From Symbiodinium natans (Eukaryota > Sar > Dinophyceae > Suessiales > Symbiodiniaceae), in the NCBI GenBank assembly GCA_905221605.1, contig CAJNDS010002776.1:126001-190000 (forward strand): a stretch of DNA of 64,000 nucleotides, given 5' to 3'. Shown here in pieces: positions 46,276 to 59,180 of the stretch (the stretch's first letter is position 1; each line of letters starts with the position of its first letter). Below the pieces are notes generated by a model. The model did no database searches, was not told the origin of the DNA, and saw nothing but the letters and a program-made list of their open reading frames with translations. A program made the position numbers and the translations under genes.

Positions 46276-49200
46276 CTACTCTACTACTAGGACCAGTTTG
46301 TGTCTGCCGCCTGCTAAGAACTCACAAAGGTCGTGGAGGACCGCGTGCAAGCTCGAGAACTCGTCTGCGGTGAACTTGCGTAAGTTCACGACATCTTTCA
46401 CTGTCGTCTGATTGGAACCTGAACGCACAGCCGTGCCGCCACAACGGCCGCAGGTCACACGAAGGTTCTGCACTGTGAGTTGTGTCAAGCAACCAATACA
46501 GCAGATGTAGAATCCAACCAGGCTCAGAATGAATGATCCGCCGACCCCCTTTGTCGGCGTCAAGAAGCTGGACTCGTACCTTTCCCGCTGGACCCGCTAG
46601 TGCCCCTCCCCATGGACCCGCGCGGCCTCCCCCCCCCCCTACCTACCCCCACCCCGTAGCCCGCCCCCCCTCCCCCCCCAAAAGCAACCGAATTTGTTTT
46701 GGCGGGCGGAGAAGAGGGTGGAACCACGCGTTTTGTGTTGGCTGCACCCTACCCCTGCCTAGCCCCCCCCACAGGTGAAGGACCAAAAGCAACCGAATTT
46801 GTTGTTTTGGAAGGCGGCCAAGTGCGTTTTGTGTTGGCTGCACCCCACTACCCCCCAAACCCACAAACAACCCCCCCCTACCCTCACCCCGTACCCCCCC
46901 CCCCCTCCCCCCCCCTGCCTAGCCCCCCCACCCCTTACCCCCCTGCCTAGCCCCCCCCCACAGGAAAAGGACTAAAAGCAACCGAATTTGTTGTTTTGGA
47001 AGGCGGCCAAGTGGGTGGAACCACGCGTTTTGTGTTCGCTGCACCCTACTACCCCCATACCCCCCCCCCCCCTCCCCCCTACCTCACCCCCGTACCCCCC
47101 CTACCCCCCTGCCTAGCCCCCCCCCACAGGAGAAGGACCAAAAGCAACCGAATTTGTTGTTTTGGAAGGCGGCCAAAAACCACGCGTTTTGTGTTGGCTG
47201 CACCCTACTAAGCCCCTCCCCCCCCCCCCCCAGAAAGGACCAAAAGCAACCGATTTTGTTTGTGGAACCCCGCGTTTTTGTCTGGCTGCCCCTACTACAC
47301 CACCCCCCCCCCCCCCCTCCCACCCCACCTCCCCGTACCCCCCCCCTACCCCCCTGCCTAGCCCCCCCCCACAGGAGAAGGACCAAAAGCAATTGTTTGT
47401 TGTTTTGGAAGGCTCCAAGTGGTGGAACCACCTTTTTTGTACCTACTCCCCCCCCCCCCCCCTCCCCTCCCTCACCCCCGCACCCCCCCCCCCCCCCTCC
47501 CCCCCCCCCCTACCCCCCTGCCTAGCCCCCCCCCCACAGGAGAAGGACCAAAAGCAACCGAATTTGTTGTTAAGCGGGTGGGTCCGGAAGAGGGCCCGGT
47601 GCCCGGACGTCCTTATCTTGGGGGTCGGCGGCAGCGGCGTCAGCCTTTAAATCGGGCAGCGCGAGGTCCCCAAAGGACCGAGCAAATGCGGACCTTTTAG
47701 CCCGGGTCGTCCCGGGAATAGCCTTGCTGGCCTCTGGCCTTCTGCGAAGCAGAATTAGGCCGAACGCCAGTGCCGCCGACCCCCGCGTGCCGCCGGTGAA
47801 CGGTTTTTTTTTCGTGGTTTTTTGCGTCGCCACGGAGGCCCCCAGAGGGCGCGCATCATGAGCATCAGCGGGTCCAGCCCGGGACCCCCAGGCGCGCATC
47901 AGGAGCATCAGCGGCTCCCGGGGCGGGACCCCGGGGGCGCATCAGGAGCATGATGCGGGCATAGGCGATGTGTCTAAGCCCGGGGCTAGGAAAAGGGGAG
48001 TTTAGGGGCCTTATAAAGTGCTTAGAAACGTTAAGGGAGTCTAGGAGCCTCAAACGCTTAGAGATTTGAAGGGAGTTTAGGGGCCTGAAAATGCTTAGAA
48101 ACTTAACGCTTAGAGATTTTAAGGGAGTTCAGGGGCCTCAGCATGCTTAGAAACTGCTCGCCCCGGGCTTCTGCGTGCGCTGCCCGCCCATGGGCGCAGC
48201 CCCTTAAATAAAAAAAGCTGCCAGCTGCTGGGGCACAAGGGGATCAAGCGCAGGTGCAAAACTGTAAGAAACAAACCTGCGCCTGCTGAGGCTATGTCCG
48301 AACAACTTCCCAAGAGGTTCCAACAAAAGCTTTTCGATCGAAATGCAGAAGAAAGGGAGAACACGGCTGAGTAGAGCCGCACTGTCAAGTGCACAATTTA
48401 AGAGCACAGCCCACCTCACCTTCAACAACACCTTTATAAACAGGAATTAGGAGCCACGGAGGGTCAGTATCGCGTCCATGAACTCTCCAAACGTGAGTGG
48501 CTGGCCATCCTCGAAAAGAAGCCTCGGTGGCTGAGCGTTTCGTTCGTTACACTGCGCCACTCAACCCATACTCGCTGCTGTGTAGCCGGGATTTCATCTC
48601 TAACAACATGAGTCCGAACAGCAGTCGCACCGATTGTTCAATCCTAGGTGAGGGGCTGTCCGTACTCCATCGCAGCATATGTGTCGACACCCAAGCGCAT
48701 GAGGGCCACGGAAGCTTCTGGTCGCTCCAGGAGCCTCCCATCATCGTGTGCAGTACATGTTGTTGGGAAGAGCTTGCTCAAATGGCTCTGCTGCCCAAAG
48801 CGGAAAAGCGTAGGAAATGTTCACTCTCAAAGCTGCCGGGCCTGACAAACTCGTCTTCTGAGATTCGGTTGTCCCCATCTTGATCTGCATTCCCTTCCAT
48901 CATCATCTCCCACAACACCTTTGTGCGATCGCCACATGCATCCACAGGACAAACTGACCTACGATGCGATGCCATGTACCGGGGTGCCTAAGCCCACTAA
49001 ACCTTTCGAGAGCACAGCTTGATGCACCTAAAGTCCCGCATTGGTTTCATCAGGATGTGGTGGCAGCATGTGTTCAGCCCAGGCAAGTGGTACCAATGTG
49101 TTGGATGACTGTATTCTGCCACACAGGAGACAGGCACACGGCCGGTGCGAAACTTTGTCAGCCTGCTGCACAAAGAAACGGTTATTGTGCGCGTGCAATA

Positions 49201-50617
49201 GTCTACAATAACAACCACTACAAGCGCACCTCTAACTGGTCCAAGATGCTCTCTTTGCAAAATCCACATGAATTTGCTCGTGCTCCATGGTTGCCACAGT
49301 CTGCACTGCCTCAACCAGTATGCCCACGAGCATGTTCATGACGATGAGGGAGCCAACCAGAACATACACGATCACTAAGGCACCCAAAAACCAGCGCTCT
49401 CCATTGTCCCCCGTCACGCCATCGAAAAACTCCTTCTGGTCTGGCATGATACAGTAAACAATGAGCGTCAAGACTGACTGTGGCATAGTCGGAAAGTATG
49501 TCTGCAGCATTTCTTCATTATAAGCCTGACTTAGCTGCAGAAAGGCGATGCTGAACACATAGGTGATCAACAGCAGCAGCACCATAGTGAAGAAGACGGA
49601 ACGCGCCGCCACGACAAGACCTTTGACCAGTATCATCAGCTCTGGCATATACCGGGCTACCCTCATAATCCGGGCCGTGCGCAGCACTCGAAGAACGCGG
49701 GCAATGCGGAGAACGGTGGCGCTTCGACCAACCGCTGATGATCCTCCAGCTCCCGACCCCTCGATCATCAAAGCAACTACGGGGACGAGCCATGTCTCGA
49801 GCACCATCAAGGCGACCAAAACGAAATCAAAGAGCAACCATGAGTCCCTGATGGCATGCCTGAAGCCCGGCTGAGCCATGTAACGTACTACAAATTCACT
49901 GGTGAAGTAGACCAGGAACACTATTTCCATCGTCACAAAGACAGGAGCGGCCTCAAACACCACAGCTGAATCATTGAACTCGATGTCAACTGCAATCCAC
50001 ACCGCATTCACGTAGATCATGAACAACGACATGCGCTCGAAAAAGGGATGTCGAGCCACTCGATCCCACCAGGTTGGAGACAACTTGGACTTCGGTGATC
50101 CGAAATTCTCAATCGCAGCCTTCCGCACAATATCTGTAGCATGGGCCGCATTCAGTTGAGAAAACACGCGCCCCTCGTCGGGGTCCTCAGAAGTTGAAGT
50201 CTTTCGCAGAGATCTTGCCTCGTGCTTGTGTATCCATGGCAGGTTCTTCTTGCGCTCTTTGGCCACCGTGGGCAAACTGGCGAAGGTGCGGACGGTAGCG
50301 TCGTCATCCTGCTCCATCGTGCCTGGAAGCTTGGAGCAGGAGATATCCACTTCACTTCCCCAAGCAGCAGCTGGTCCCAAGGCACCCTGGACAGTGACCG
50401 GCACAGGCAAGATGGATTCCTCTACGTCCGTCGCCAAAAGCTCTGACGGGATCAGTGGTGCGGCTGGGCTCGCCACCGCTAAGTTTTTGATCCGGTTCAG
50501 CTCATCGTCCAGCTTTCGGAGGACTAACTTCTGATTTGCGGCCAGCTCTGATCTGAAGCCCCCAAGGGCATCCAGCACGGTATGGTGCGTTTCCCGCGAC
50601 TTCGGACTCAGGGGCAT
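46276..50617 (-). CDS. Voltage-gated cation channel with EF-hand, gene A (577 aa)
   Basis: Exons 50617-49250, 48918-48842, 48734-48657, 48522-48455 and 46418-46276 join to an open frame of 577 residues. All four introns start GC and end AG. I start at the ATG at 50617 because MPLSPKS matches gene B's MPLPRKS. Residue numbers here count from a non-ATG codon six codons earlier. Membrane segments S1-S3 lie at about 202-286. S4 (306-328) has seven Arg at every third position. S5, a pore loop with CIMPD, and S6 (to 446) end in TMEHEQIHVDFA. Exon 2 encodes an EF-hand (loop DQDGDNRISEDE). Later exons encode LLERPEAS, then LLFEDG...LTFGEFMDA, then TVKDVVNLRKFTADEF. It is a plasma- or endomembrane channel, probably Ca2+-regulated. 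Ion choice is unknown. Confidence 0.9.
46580..47580. repeat. Poly-C-rich imperfect tandem repeat inside intron 4 of gene A
   Basis: About six imperfect units combine long C runs with AAAAGCAACCGAATTTGTT, GGAAGGCGGCCAAG, CACGCGTTTTGTGTTGGCTG and CACCCTAC. Unit length varies through C-run changes and internal deletions. On the plus strand each unit contains a C-tract followed by ACAGGAGAAGG, which mimics a polypyrimidine-AG acceptor but lies on the strand opposite to gene A. Pro-rich and Gly-rich open frames are artefacts. Confidence 0.9.
47845..48155. repeat. Two further minisatellites in intron 4 of gene A
   Basis: A GC-rich unit of about 43 bp (GCGCATCAGGAGCATCAGCG with GGGACCCC) is repeated three times at about 47848-47960. 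An A/T-richer unit (GGGAGTTTAGGGGCCT ... GCTTAGAAAC) is repeated about three times at 47985-48155. Confidence 0.8.
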
Positions 50618-50639
50618 GCTTTGCTCACGGCGCAAGGAG

Positions 50640-51880
50640 TTCGACGCCGCAAGTGTGCGGTATTGTTGTCTGTGAACTGAGTGCTCTGTGAGAAATGTCA
50701 GACTTTAAGCATGGCTTGTATGATGTCTTGCAGAGTAACAAGGCTTCTGTAAGCTGCGAAGCAATTGTCAACCATCTTTTGAACACAACTGCAGAACTCA
50801 GCCACGCGTGCTCCAGCACACAGCGCTGTAAGGCGCAGCATTCAGCAAGCAAATAGCAGCGCATGTCTCAAGCAGCGACAGAAGGAGTCAAAAGTACGAG
50901 GAGCTTCTTGACGAAAGAACTTCCATTACATAGTAAGCCCCATGACTGTCGGTCTCCGCTCTTCGGTAATGCTTTTTTCGATGCAAGAGAGATCAGATAC
51001 AAAAACTCAGGCTCGGATGCAGCTACGCTGTGGGGCGTTGAATTCTCCAGCACACAGCAGAAGTTCTGAAGCATTCGCTCATGCCCTCATTCTCCGAGCC
51101 GGGGCCTTCTGACGTTAAAAACGGGCCGAAGCATGTTTGGTGAGACACAAGCACAGTCGGGCTCCATGTATCCTCGATGCTGCGCATCTTCCGCTCCTTC
51201 AGAGGGAAGACTTGGCAAGCATTGGATAGCAGTGGGAAACAGTGTGTTCATCGGCCTTCGCAAAATCGTGTGAAGCTCTTTGAGGCTCTATAAGCCTCTA
51301 TACGTTGCGAAATCTTATCAGCCACAGTGTACAGTAGCTCACAACGGTTCTTAGGTGTACTGCCATCGAGCCCGTCATGACAAAGGCCGGCACTTTCAAA
51401 TATTTACCCGCACCGCAACGGTTGAGTGTCACAAGAGCACGCAAGCTTGTCTGAAGCATGTGGGAACTTACTGCTCCCATTCGGCACCAACGCGTCGGGC
51501 AAAAGGCACATGCGTGTGCATGCCTTATCGGCGACATGCACCTGTATCGGGCAAACAGCCTTGAATGGCAGTGAGACGCTAAAGTGCGCTCTCTGCGCAA
51601 GCGGGAGGATCACTCAGCTGTCATGCACACCCAATCTCAGCGGGTCTCAAGCAAGGCTTTGTTTGCTTCCACGTCCCTGCACAGCTCGCCAATGCGACGG
51701 CTTTACATAAAACTGAAATCAGCTCACTCGGAGCTAAAGCAAAGTCAGCAATGCAGCAACCCTTGTCGACATGCCTTCGTCACGTTTGAGGCTGGCTTGG
51801 CAAGGTGCTCATTGATGCTCTCCCAGCAGGACCTGAGCTCAGCACCCTGGCAACGTCATCCTGCTAAATACACTGCATGC
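50640..51880. other. Spacer between channel genes A and B
   Basis: About 1.25 kb. No coding exon conserved between paralogues, no TATA box and no obvious spliced-leader motif. It should contain the 3' tail of gene B and the 5' flank of gene A. Confidence 0.5.
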
Positions 51881-51881
51881 C

Positions 51882-53982
51882 TTAAGTTGCCGCTACGGGA
51901 CGCAACTCGTCAGACCGGTTGCCCACTATCTGGAACAAGTCCATGAGGATAGTATGCAAATTCGAGAACTCTTCGGCCGTAAACTTGCGCAAGTTGACGA
52001 TGTCCTTCACGGTGGTCTGGTTTGAGCCTTGCTCAGGGAGCTTGCCGAAATGCCGAATAGAAACAAGATGAGAGGCTGAATGCTGGGAAGGCGGTACGAA
52101 GCTGCGACCATCTGCGAGACAAGGAACCACGAAGGGTCAGGATGGATTCCATAAACTCTGGGAAAGTCAACGGCACTTCGTCCTCAAAAAGTAGCCTTGG
52201 AAAGGTTCAGATTGAGTATCGTGCATTCTGGGCACAAACCTCGAAGCCATGGTCCCACCCCACTCAGCATAGCTCAGCTAGCTTTGCCCAAGTCGCTTTC
52301 CATATTCGCGAGCAGCGAAGATGTCGACACCCAGCCGGGTCAAAGCACTGAAAGCTTCCGGTCTCTCCAGCAGCCTGCTAAAGCTCAACCGGCAAAAGCT
52401 CCAGGACGCACAATACAAAAGCGCTGACTGGCCTCTCAAACTCACCTTCAGAAATCAAGTTGTCCCCATCTTCGTCGGCATTTCCTTCCGAGATCAAGTC
52501 ATGGAGGACCTTTGTATTTCGGCCGCTATGAACAAAGAGCAGCTCCAATATGCTGTCACAGGCCAAACATTGAAGGATTCAGTTGTGCCAATGGAGCCAA
52601 GGTGCTCTTTGCGCGAAGTCCACATGGATCTGCTCGTGCTCCATTGTAGCGACTGTCTGCACAGCCTCTACCAAGATGCCGACTAACATGTTAAGAACAA
52701 TCAGCGACCCGGCCAATATGAAGATCAAGAACAACGCAGCCATCACCGCGTTCTCCTGCGCAATGCTCTGAAAGAAGGCCTCCGAATCCGGCATTGTACA
52801 CTGTACCAAAAGCCTCAACACTGTCTGGGGCATTGATGGGAAGAGTAATAGCTCTAGGTCCGTGCCCTGGCTGAGCGTCACCAAGGCTATGCTGAAGACA
52901 TAGGTCATGAGAAGCAAGAGGACCAAAGTGAAGAACACGGATCGCGCGGCCACGATGAGCCCTTTGATCAGGATCATGAGCTCCGGCATGTAGCGTGCAA
53001 TCCGTGCAATTCGTGCTGTGCGAAGCACGCGCAGCAGACGCACAACGCGTAGCACGCTAGCAGCACGCCCGAGGCCCCCAGCTTCACTAGATCCGGCCAT
53101 CAAAATGATGGCGGGCACAAGCCATGTCTCCAGCAGCATGAGCAGTACAAGCCCGAAGTCAAACAGAAACCAATAGTCTTTCAGCAAGGCCTTTTTACGC
53201 TGCTGCGCCCAAAACCGAATGAACAGCTCAGCCGCGAAGTAGACCAGGAACAAGGCTTCGACCACAATTGTTCCCGCACCCGCTTGCAGAAGTGTCTCGG
53301 CATGGTTGATCTCGATATCAACGGCAATCCACACAGCATTCAAACAAATGACGAGCAGCGACACGCGCTCAAAGCATGAGTGTTGAACAATGCCCGTGCA
53401 ACAGTTCACGTAGGAGTCAGTGTGTGGCTCTGGACCAAACTTGGAAATTGCTGCTTTGCGAACCGATTGGGCCGCATACTCTGGGTTGAGCTTGGAGAAG
53501 ACACGATTCTGTTCATCCTCCGAGGTCGTCGAAGATCTTTTCACTCCCTTGCCCTCTTCAACTTTGCGGATCCATGCCATGTGCTTCTTCCGCGCCTCGG
53601 CGATAGTCGTGAAGGTTGCAAGGGAGGCCGAAGCTTGAATATCATTGGCATCACTTTTTGGACTTTTTGGTGAGGTTGGTGGTTGCTCCTCCGTTTCCTC
53701 GGGCATGCCAGGAAGCTGCATCGGAGACGTCGCAGCCACATCCTTCACCTCTTTCGACCCGCGAGAGCTTTCCCTTGAACCCGGGGGGCGCGCCTCCAAA
53801 GTGGCAAAGTCTGTAGGGCCCAGGGAATCACCCGAAGCCGAGCACAAGCTTTGGATACGTGCCAGCTCTGCATCCAACTTGAGAACAAGATGTCGGTGTT
53901 CAGTGAACAACTCCTGGCGGAGAGCTGCTAGGGAGCCTGCTGCCGCTTTCAGGCTCTCACTGGACTTCCGCGGCAAGGGCAT
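51882..53982 (-). CDS. Voltage-gated cation channel with EF-hand, gene B (581 aa)
   Basis: Exons 53982-52606, 52509-52433, 52374-52297, 52195-52128 and 52027-51882 join to 581 residues. Introns are 96, 58, 101 and 100 bp; the first three start GC and the last GT. Exon lengths 77, 78 and 68 match gene A exactly. The open frame extends 64 codons upstream to 54174, but that part has no ATG and no counterpart in gene A, so the ATG at 53982 is preferred. S4 is LRVVRLLRVLRTARIARIAR. The pore reads FPSMPQTVLRLLVQCTMPDS. The EF-hand loop is DEDGDNLISEGE. The tail reads TVKDIVNLRKFTAEEFSNLH. A Pro/Ser/Glu-rich cytoplasmic N-terminus with a conserved IRK-type motif (MAWIRKVEEG) precedes S1. Confidence 0.9.
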
Positions 53983-54174
53983 GCTGCAATGGCCGGGTAA
54001 ACTACGTGCTAATGGTGGGAAGGACGCGCTTGCCAAATACTTGCTGGATCCTGCAGGTTGCATGTTCCTTGGAGACAGTTCTTTGAAGCTCTTGACCTGC
54101 TGTCGTCCACCTACAACATCTCCTCCGCTTGATTGGGCCAGGCAATCAACGCAGGAGCTGGTGAGATCTCCCAC

Positions 54175-55940
54175 CTGCGGTCACTCGAGACTGTGCTAAG
54201 TGCAAGAACAAATCTTCTTTTGTGCCCGTCTGCCAGTTCTGGGCTCTCATGCTGCTTCTTAAGTCTCACTTTCCAGTCCAGCTTCTGCGCCGCAACGGCT
54301 CGTCAGGCGGATGCCAGACTCTACTTTGCTTTGCAGTGTTTGACTGGCTGCGAGCTTGCGAACCATTCTGAGTTGCTTGACACATAAAAACGGTCTCTTT
54401 GAGTTCACATTCTTGCGATCTGACTTTCTCGGGACTAGAGTGCCTTGAGCAGAACAAGGTCGAGGTCGTTCAAGCCAACATCGCTCAACTCAAAGCTGCA
54501 CTTGCCCAGGCTTCTCACAACTGAATCACAACTGCCGGTTTCCATCCCCTACGGGAAGATGTAACCATGCACGCATCACGCCAAATCCCGTTTTTGTCTG
54601 TGCTGCACGTTGAATTCAACTCGGGCTTTGAACTATGGTTTTTCTGTCACCCAGAGTGTTGACGCCGGTGCTCCCTCGAGCAATCCAGTTGATGGAGCCT
54701 ATGCAACATTATGTGGGATGCCTTCAAAGATCTAACTCTACAACCCTAAACCCTTAACCCTACATCTTCAATTGTAATCTTCAATAGGCTGCCATCCTTG
54801 AAGCTTGGCGATAAGTGCTGAGTTCGTTTTTGGCGCTAATCGCGGCAAGCTCGGATGAAACTTAGAACAGATCGCTTAGCGATAGGAGTTGCATGCTGGC
54901 TCTGTGCTTTGGGAAAGGGCTCAGGTTTCAGATTGACTTTTTGGGCCCGGTCGCTTGAACGACAGAGTTTATTCCTGAGGCCGGGGGGACCTTGAATTTG
55001 GCGAGAATTGGCTAGAGACTTCGCTCTTTTGGTGGGCACGCGGGGTGGGTCGGGGGGGTGGGGTGGTGGAGTGGTTCTCTGACATCAGAGGTGAAAGATT
55101 GAAGAATTCATGAATACGTGATACTTCTGTTGGCTATCCGTTGAAGACGTTTGGCTCTTCACTTCCAAAGCACATGTCATACATAGGTTACATCGCCAGC
55201 ACACTGACGTGCATTGCACATTCAACTTGTGCATGCGAGGTCTTCGACGATGTTCTGCGCCTCCAAGGAATTGACCGCAGGCGTGACAGCCCGAAGCCAG
55301 GACACTGGAACATGCTTAGCAGATACATGTGCCCTGGGAAAGCAGGTGGCTATCTTCGCTCCCCGCAACTTCCCACGTCTTCCTCCAACGGAGCAAAGAA
55401 AAACAGCACATATGTCGAGCTGTGGACGAACAAACTAGCGCCATTGAGCTTATATATATAGCGAGGGAGGCAGTTCGTTGGGCCAGCGGAAGTTCACACC
55501 GCAAGACAGGGTTGAAATCATTTACATGGGCAGCATGCGGGTGATGCAGTTGCAGCGCTGTGCAATGCAAACCTGGTCATGATCTTTCCTCAATTTGTGG
55601 GACTTCCCATCTTCTGGCTCTGCAGTTCGGTCTTCTTTACTCGGCCTGGGGTTTGGAGTTCTGGAATGCTGTCCTGGGGGTTAAGACATGCCACGGCAAT
55701 AGCTTACTTTGGTGAACGAACTACCAGCACATCACTCCTTGCGGTCAGCCCCTACCATCTCAGGGGACAGATCCTGGGCAAGCTTCTCAGACAGCCCGTG
55801 ACCTCGGCATTCTGAGCTTAGGATGTTAACCTGTCTATTCAGAAGTACCGAGACTTCAGGAAGCGGGTCCACAGTTGCCATTTTCAAGGCGAGATCTTGT
55901 CCTTGTGTGCCCTTGCTGTAATTGCCACGTTGTCCTACTC
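54175..55940. other. Spacer between channel genes B and C
   Basis: About 1.8 kb. Short CCCTAAA-like words occur at about 54742-54765. No exon was recognised on either strand. Confidence 0.5.
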
Positions 55941-55941
55941 A

Positions 55942-58900
55942 TTATGTCTTCTGTTCTAAGCCCAAGATGATGCTGGTGAAAGCTGCCAGGGGGCCCGCCA
56001 GGAAGCGACACACATCCATGAGAACCGCGTGGAGTTGCGAGAACTCGTCTGCGGTGAACTTTCGCAGGTTGACGACGTCCTTGACGGTGGTTTGATTGGA
56101 GCCCCGGAGTGTGAGCATGGCGTCCATAAACTCCCCGAAGGTGAGAGGCTCACCATCCTCGAAGAGCAACCTGAGGAGAAGGCAGGGTTTAATCGCTCAC
56201 ACTCGGACAAGCCAGGCGAGGCACGGGTTTAGGGTTTAGGGTTTAGGGTTTAGGCGCACTGAATCAAACCCGTAGGTGACCTAAGGTCACCAAATGGTCC
56301 AAGCCTAAGGCCTTAGCTAAGGTTTTCCTTCTTCCAACAGGCCTTTGTGATCCCCGGCATTCTAGTCTGCAAGACGCTACACGAAGTCCTCTTTTTCGCG
56401 GGATGATAGGAGGAGCGAGTGCAGACACTTGCACACACACACACACAACTTGCATTTTCAATTTCATATGACGTGTGTGTGTTGGCTGTTGCATCTTCAA
56501 AGATCTGCGTCGTTAGCACATAGTTCTCACTTCTTGCCGATGCTTGAGTTTGGCTGCCTACGCAGGTTTCCACATGCCCTCGAGGACAGACTCACTGCCA
56601 TTCACAGGCGCGAAATGCAGGATAACACACAGGGCTCTTCGCCCGATGGACGGCAGCGATATGCAAAACCCTCCAATCCATAATCTGATCAATGTGTGCG
56701 ACTCACAGCTGCAAGGCAATGCGGCGTGCTACACACTGGCCGTGCCCAGAGAGATGTGAAAGTGCCTCTGCAGGTACGAAAATGTATGTAACAATGATAA
56801 TAATGGATCCCACGTGTGTCTGACATAGTCTTGCTTTTCCATGGGCTCGCTTCAAGACCAACCCTAAACTCACGTCCCGACCACACAAAGGCCCTACTTA
56901 CGGAAACATGTTTCATGACATCTGTCAATTCCTGACCTTGCTTGCTGTCTGAGCGAATGCTGACGACTATGTCAATGATCTCCGAACAGCCGAAAGGTAA
57001 CCGAGCCCAATGGAACTCGAAGAAGAGCCGGCAGCTTCATCAGCCAAAGTCCGAAGCGGCCCGGTAACTTTCAAGAAGAAACTGAATTGATCTTCTTTTG
57101 CAAGCAGCTGAAGTTGCAGTGGCTTCCATGTGTCAGTGAATGCTAAACTATGCTAAGCTCAGATGGATATACGAGAAGATAAATTATGAACGATCACGTG
57201 CACTAAAGCGGGGCCAAAAGTTTCCATCTTCCAAGTGACTTGCTGTACTCTTTTGCGGCGAACATGTCCACACCGAGCATAGTCAATGCATCACTTGCGT
57301 CTTCCCTCTCGATCAGCCTCGGTACAATACTATGGACGTGGAGCCATGCTGCTTTGGGGTGAATATTCGATGTGCTCGGGCAGCCACAAGCACTGCAACA
57401 AGTTAAGCGGCTTCAAGAACTCCTCCTCAGAGATCTTGTTATCCCCATCTTCATCCGCCCCGCCTTTGGTAATCAGCTGCCATAGCACCTGGCAGAAGAA
57501 AGACTTTTAGTGCGGCTGGGGAGTTGCAAGTGTTGGCCCAGGGTGGCGATTGTGAGGCAAGAAGATACTGCAAGGGCCATGCAGCCAAAAGGCAGTCTTT
57601 GCAAGATCCACGCGGATTTGTTCATGTTCCATTGTGGCCACCGTCTGAACAGCTTCGACAAGAATTCCAACCAACATGTTCAAGACGATCAGGGATCCGA
57701 TCAAGATGAACACCAGCACCTTTGACTGGCAAGAATGCTACAAGTCGATTAAGGCACCTACTGGCACACTTCAACAGCGAACCCCTTCCCCCCCATCCCC
57801 TTCAAATCAGGCCACATGCACGAGCGAATAGTGTTGAACGGACGAGAATGTCCAGCCTACGAACTCAAGGTCTTAAAAATGGCTGACTTTCTCAGGTCTC
57901 ACTGCCTCCTTGAAGCAAAAATACTTGAGGAGGGCCCCCTGAAGTGAGGATGCAGTTCCGGAGCACAACATGAATTCATGCATGGCAATGTGCGTCAGCG
58001 TGTGCTTTGATGTGTTTCTATCCTCCCTTGTTGCTGCAAAATGGACACCGAGCTCACTTTCGCGACCGAATGGCCCCAACTGCATCGATTTCAAGGCCAT
58101 AGACTGGGCCGCCGAGATCTTTCAAACATCGAGGAGCGGTCCCAGACAGGATCCCCTGAATGTGCCGTGATACAAAGGTGGTAGGCGGGTTTGACGTTTG
58201 CACAGACACGCAAAGCATGAGCCCCAGCACCATGCTTCCGCGAGTCCCAGCCCAGTGGAGCCGCGTGTGTGGACAATGTGTGCTAAAGCGCAGCTTGGCA
58301 CATTCATCCCCACCAACCCTCACTCGAAAGACGTGAAAACTCAAAGTCGGCGTTCGGGCATGCCCTCATGCAGCCAAAGGTCCATGCCCCCCATGAACCA
58401 ACTCTCGCGGGCTACTTCCCTGAAGAAGAGCTCACGGTCAGGCATGACGCTCTTGACAATGAGGGTCAGCAAAGATGACGGCATGGATGGAAAGTGTTCC
58501 TCCAACGCAGTGTCCTGGCAAGTGACTTGATGCTAAGTGTTGCTGCTCCCTCGAGAGGACTTGCCATCACAGCACAAGCTTTGCATCTCCCCCTGCACAA
58601 TGCTTCAGGCCTCGCTGAGCCTTGTGAAGGCTATGCTGAAGACGTAGGTGATAAGGAGCAACAAAACCAAAGTAAAGAACACAGAACGGGCCGCGACCAT
58701 GAGCCCTTTGATCAAGATCAGAAGCTCCGGCATGTACCTTGGACATCTTACATTCTGGAGAATGGCATCGCTGCAGCAGCAGCAGTAGTAGTTGTCGGAG
58801 TAGTCGCAGTGGTCGAATAGTTGTAGAAGTAGTCGTCTTCGTAGTCTTAGTCGTAACATCATAGCAGTACTCGCAAGTTGAGTAGCAAGTTGAGTAGCAA

Positions 58901-59090
58901 TGGAAGTAGCAGCAAGAGTAGGCAGCAGCAGGACCGGAGGAGCGAGTAGGAGTGTGACTTGGAGTAACTTGAGCTATGAGTGGCAGGAGGAGTAGGACGA
59001 GTGGCAAACGTAGTGGTAGTGGTTAGCAGTGACTAGTTCGTAGTAGCAGTTAGCAGTCAGCAGTCAGCAGTCGTCGCCGCCACCACCATC

Positions 59091-59180
<90 letters not shown>

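Noticed and set aside
46533-47650. Several Pro-rich and Gly-rich open frames
   Set aside because: They read through poly-C repeats inside intron 4 of channel gene A.
53983-54174. 64-codon N-terminal extension of channel gene B
   Set aside because: It begins with GTG, is not conserved in genes A or C, and the ATG at 53982 aligns with gene A's start.
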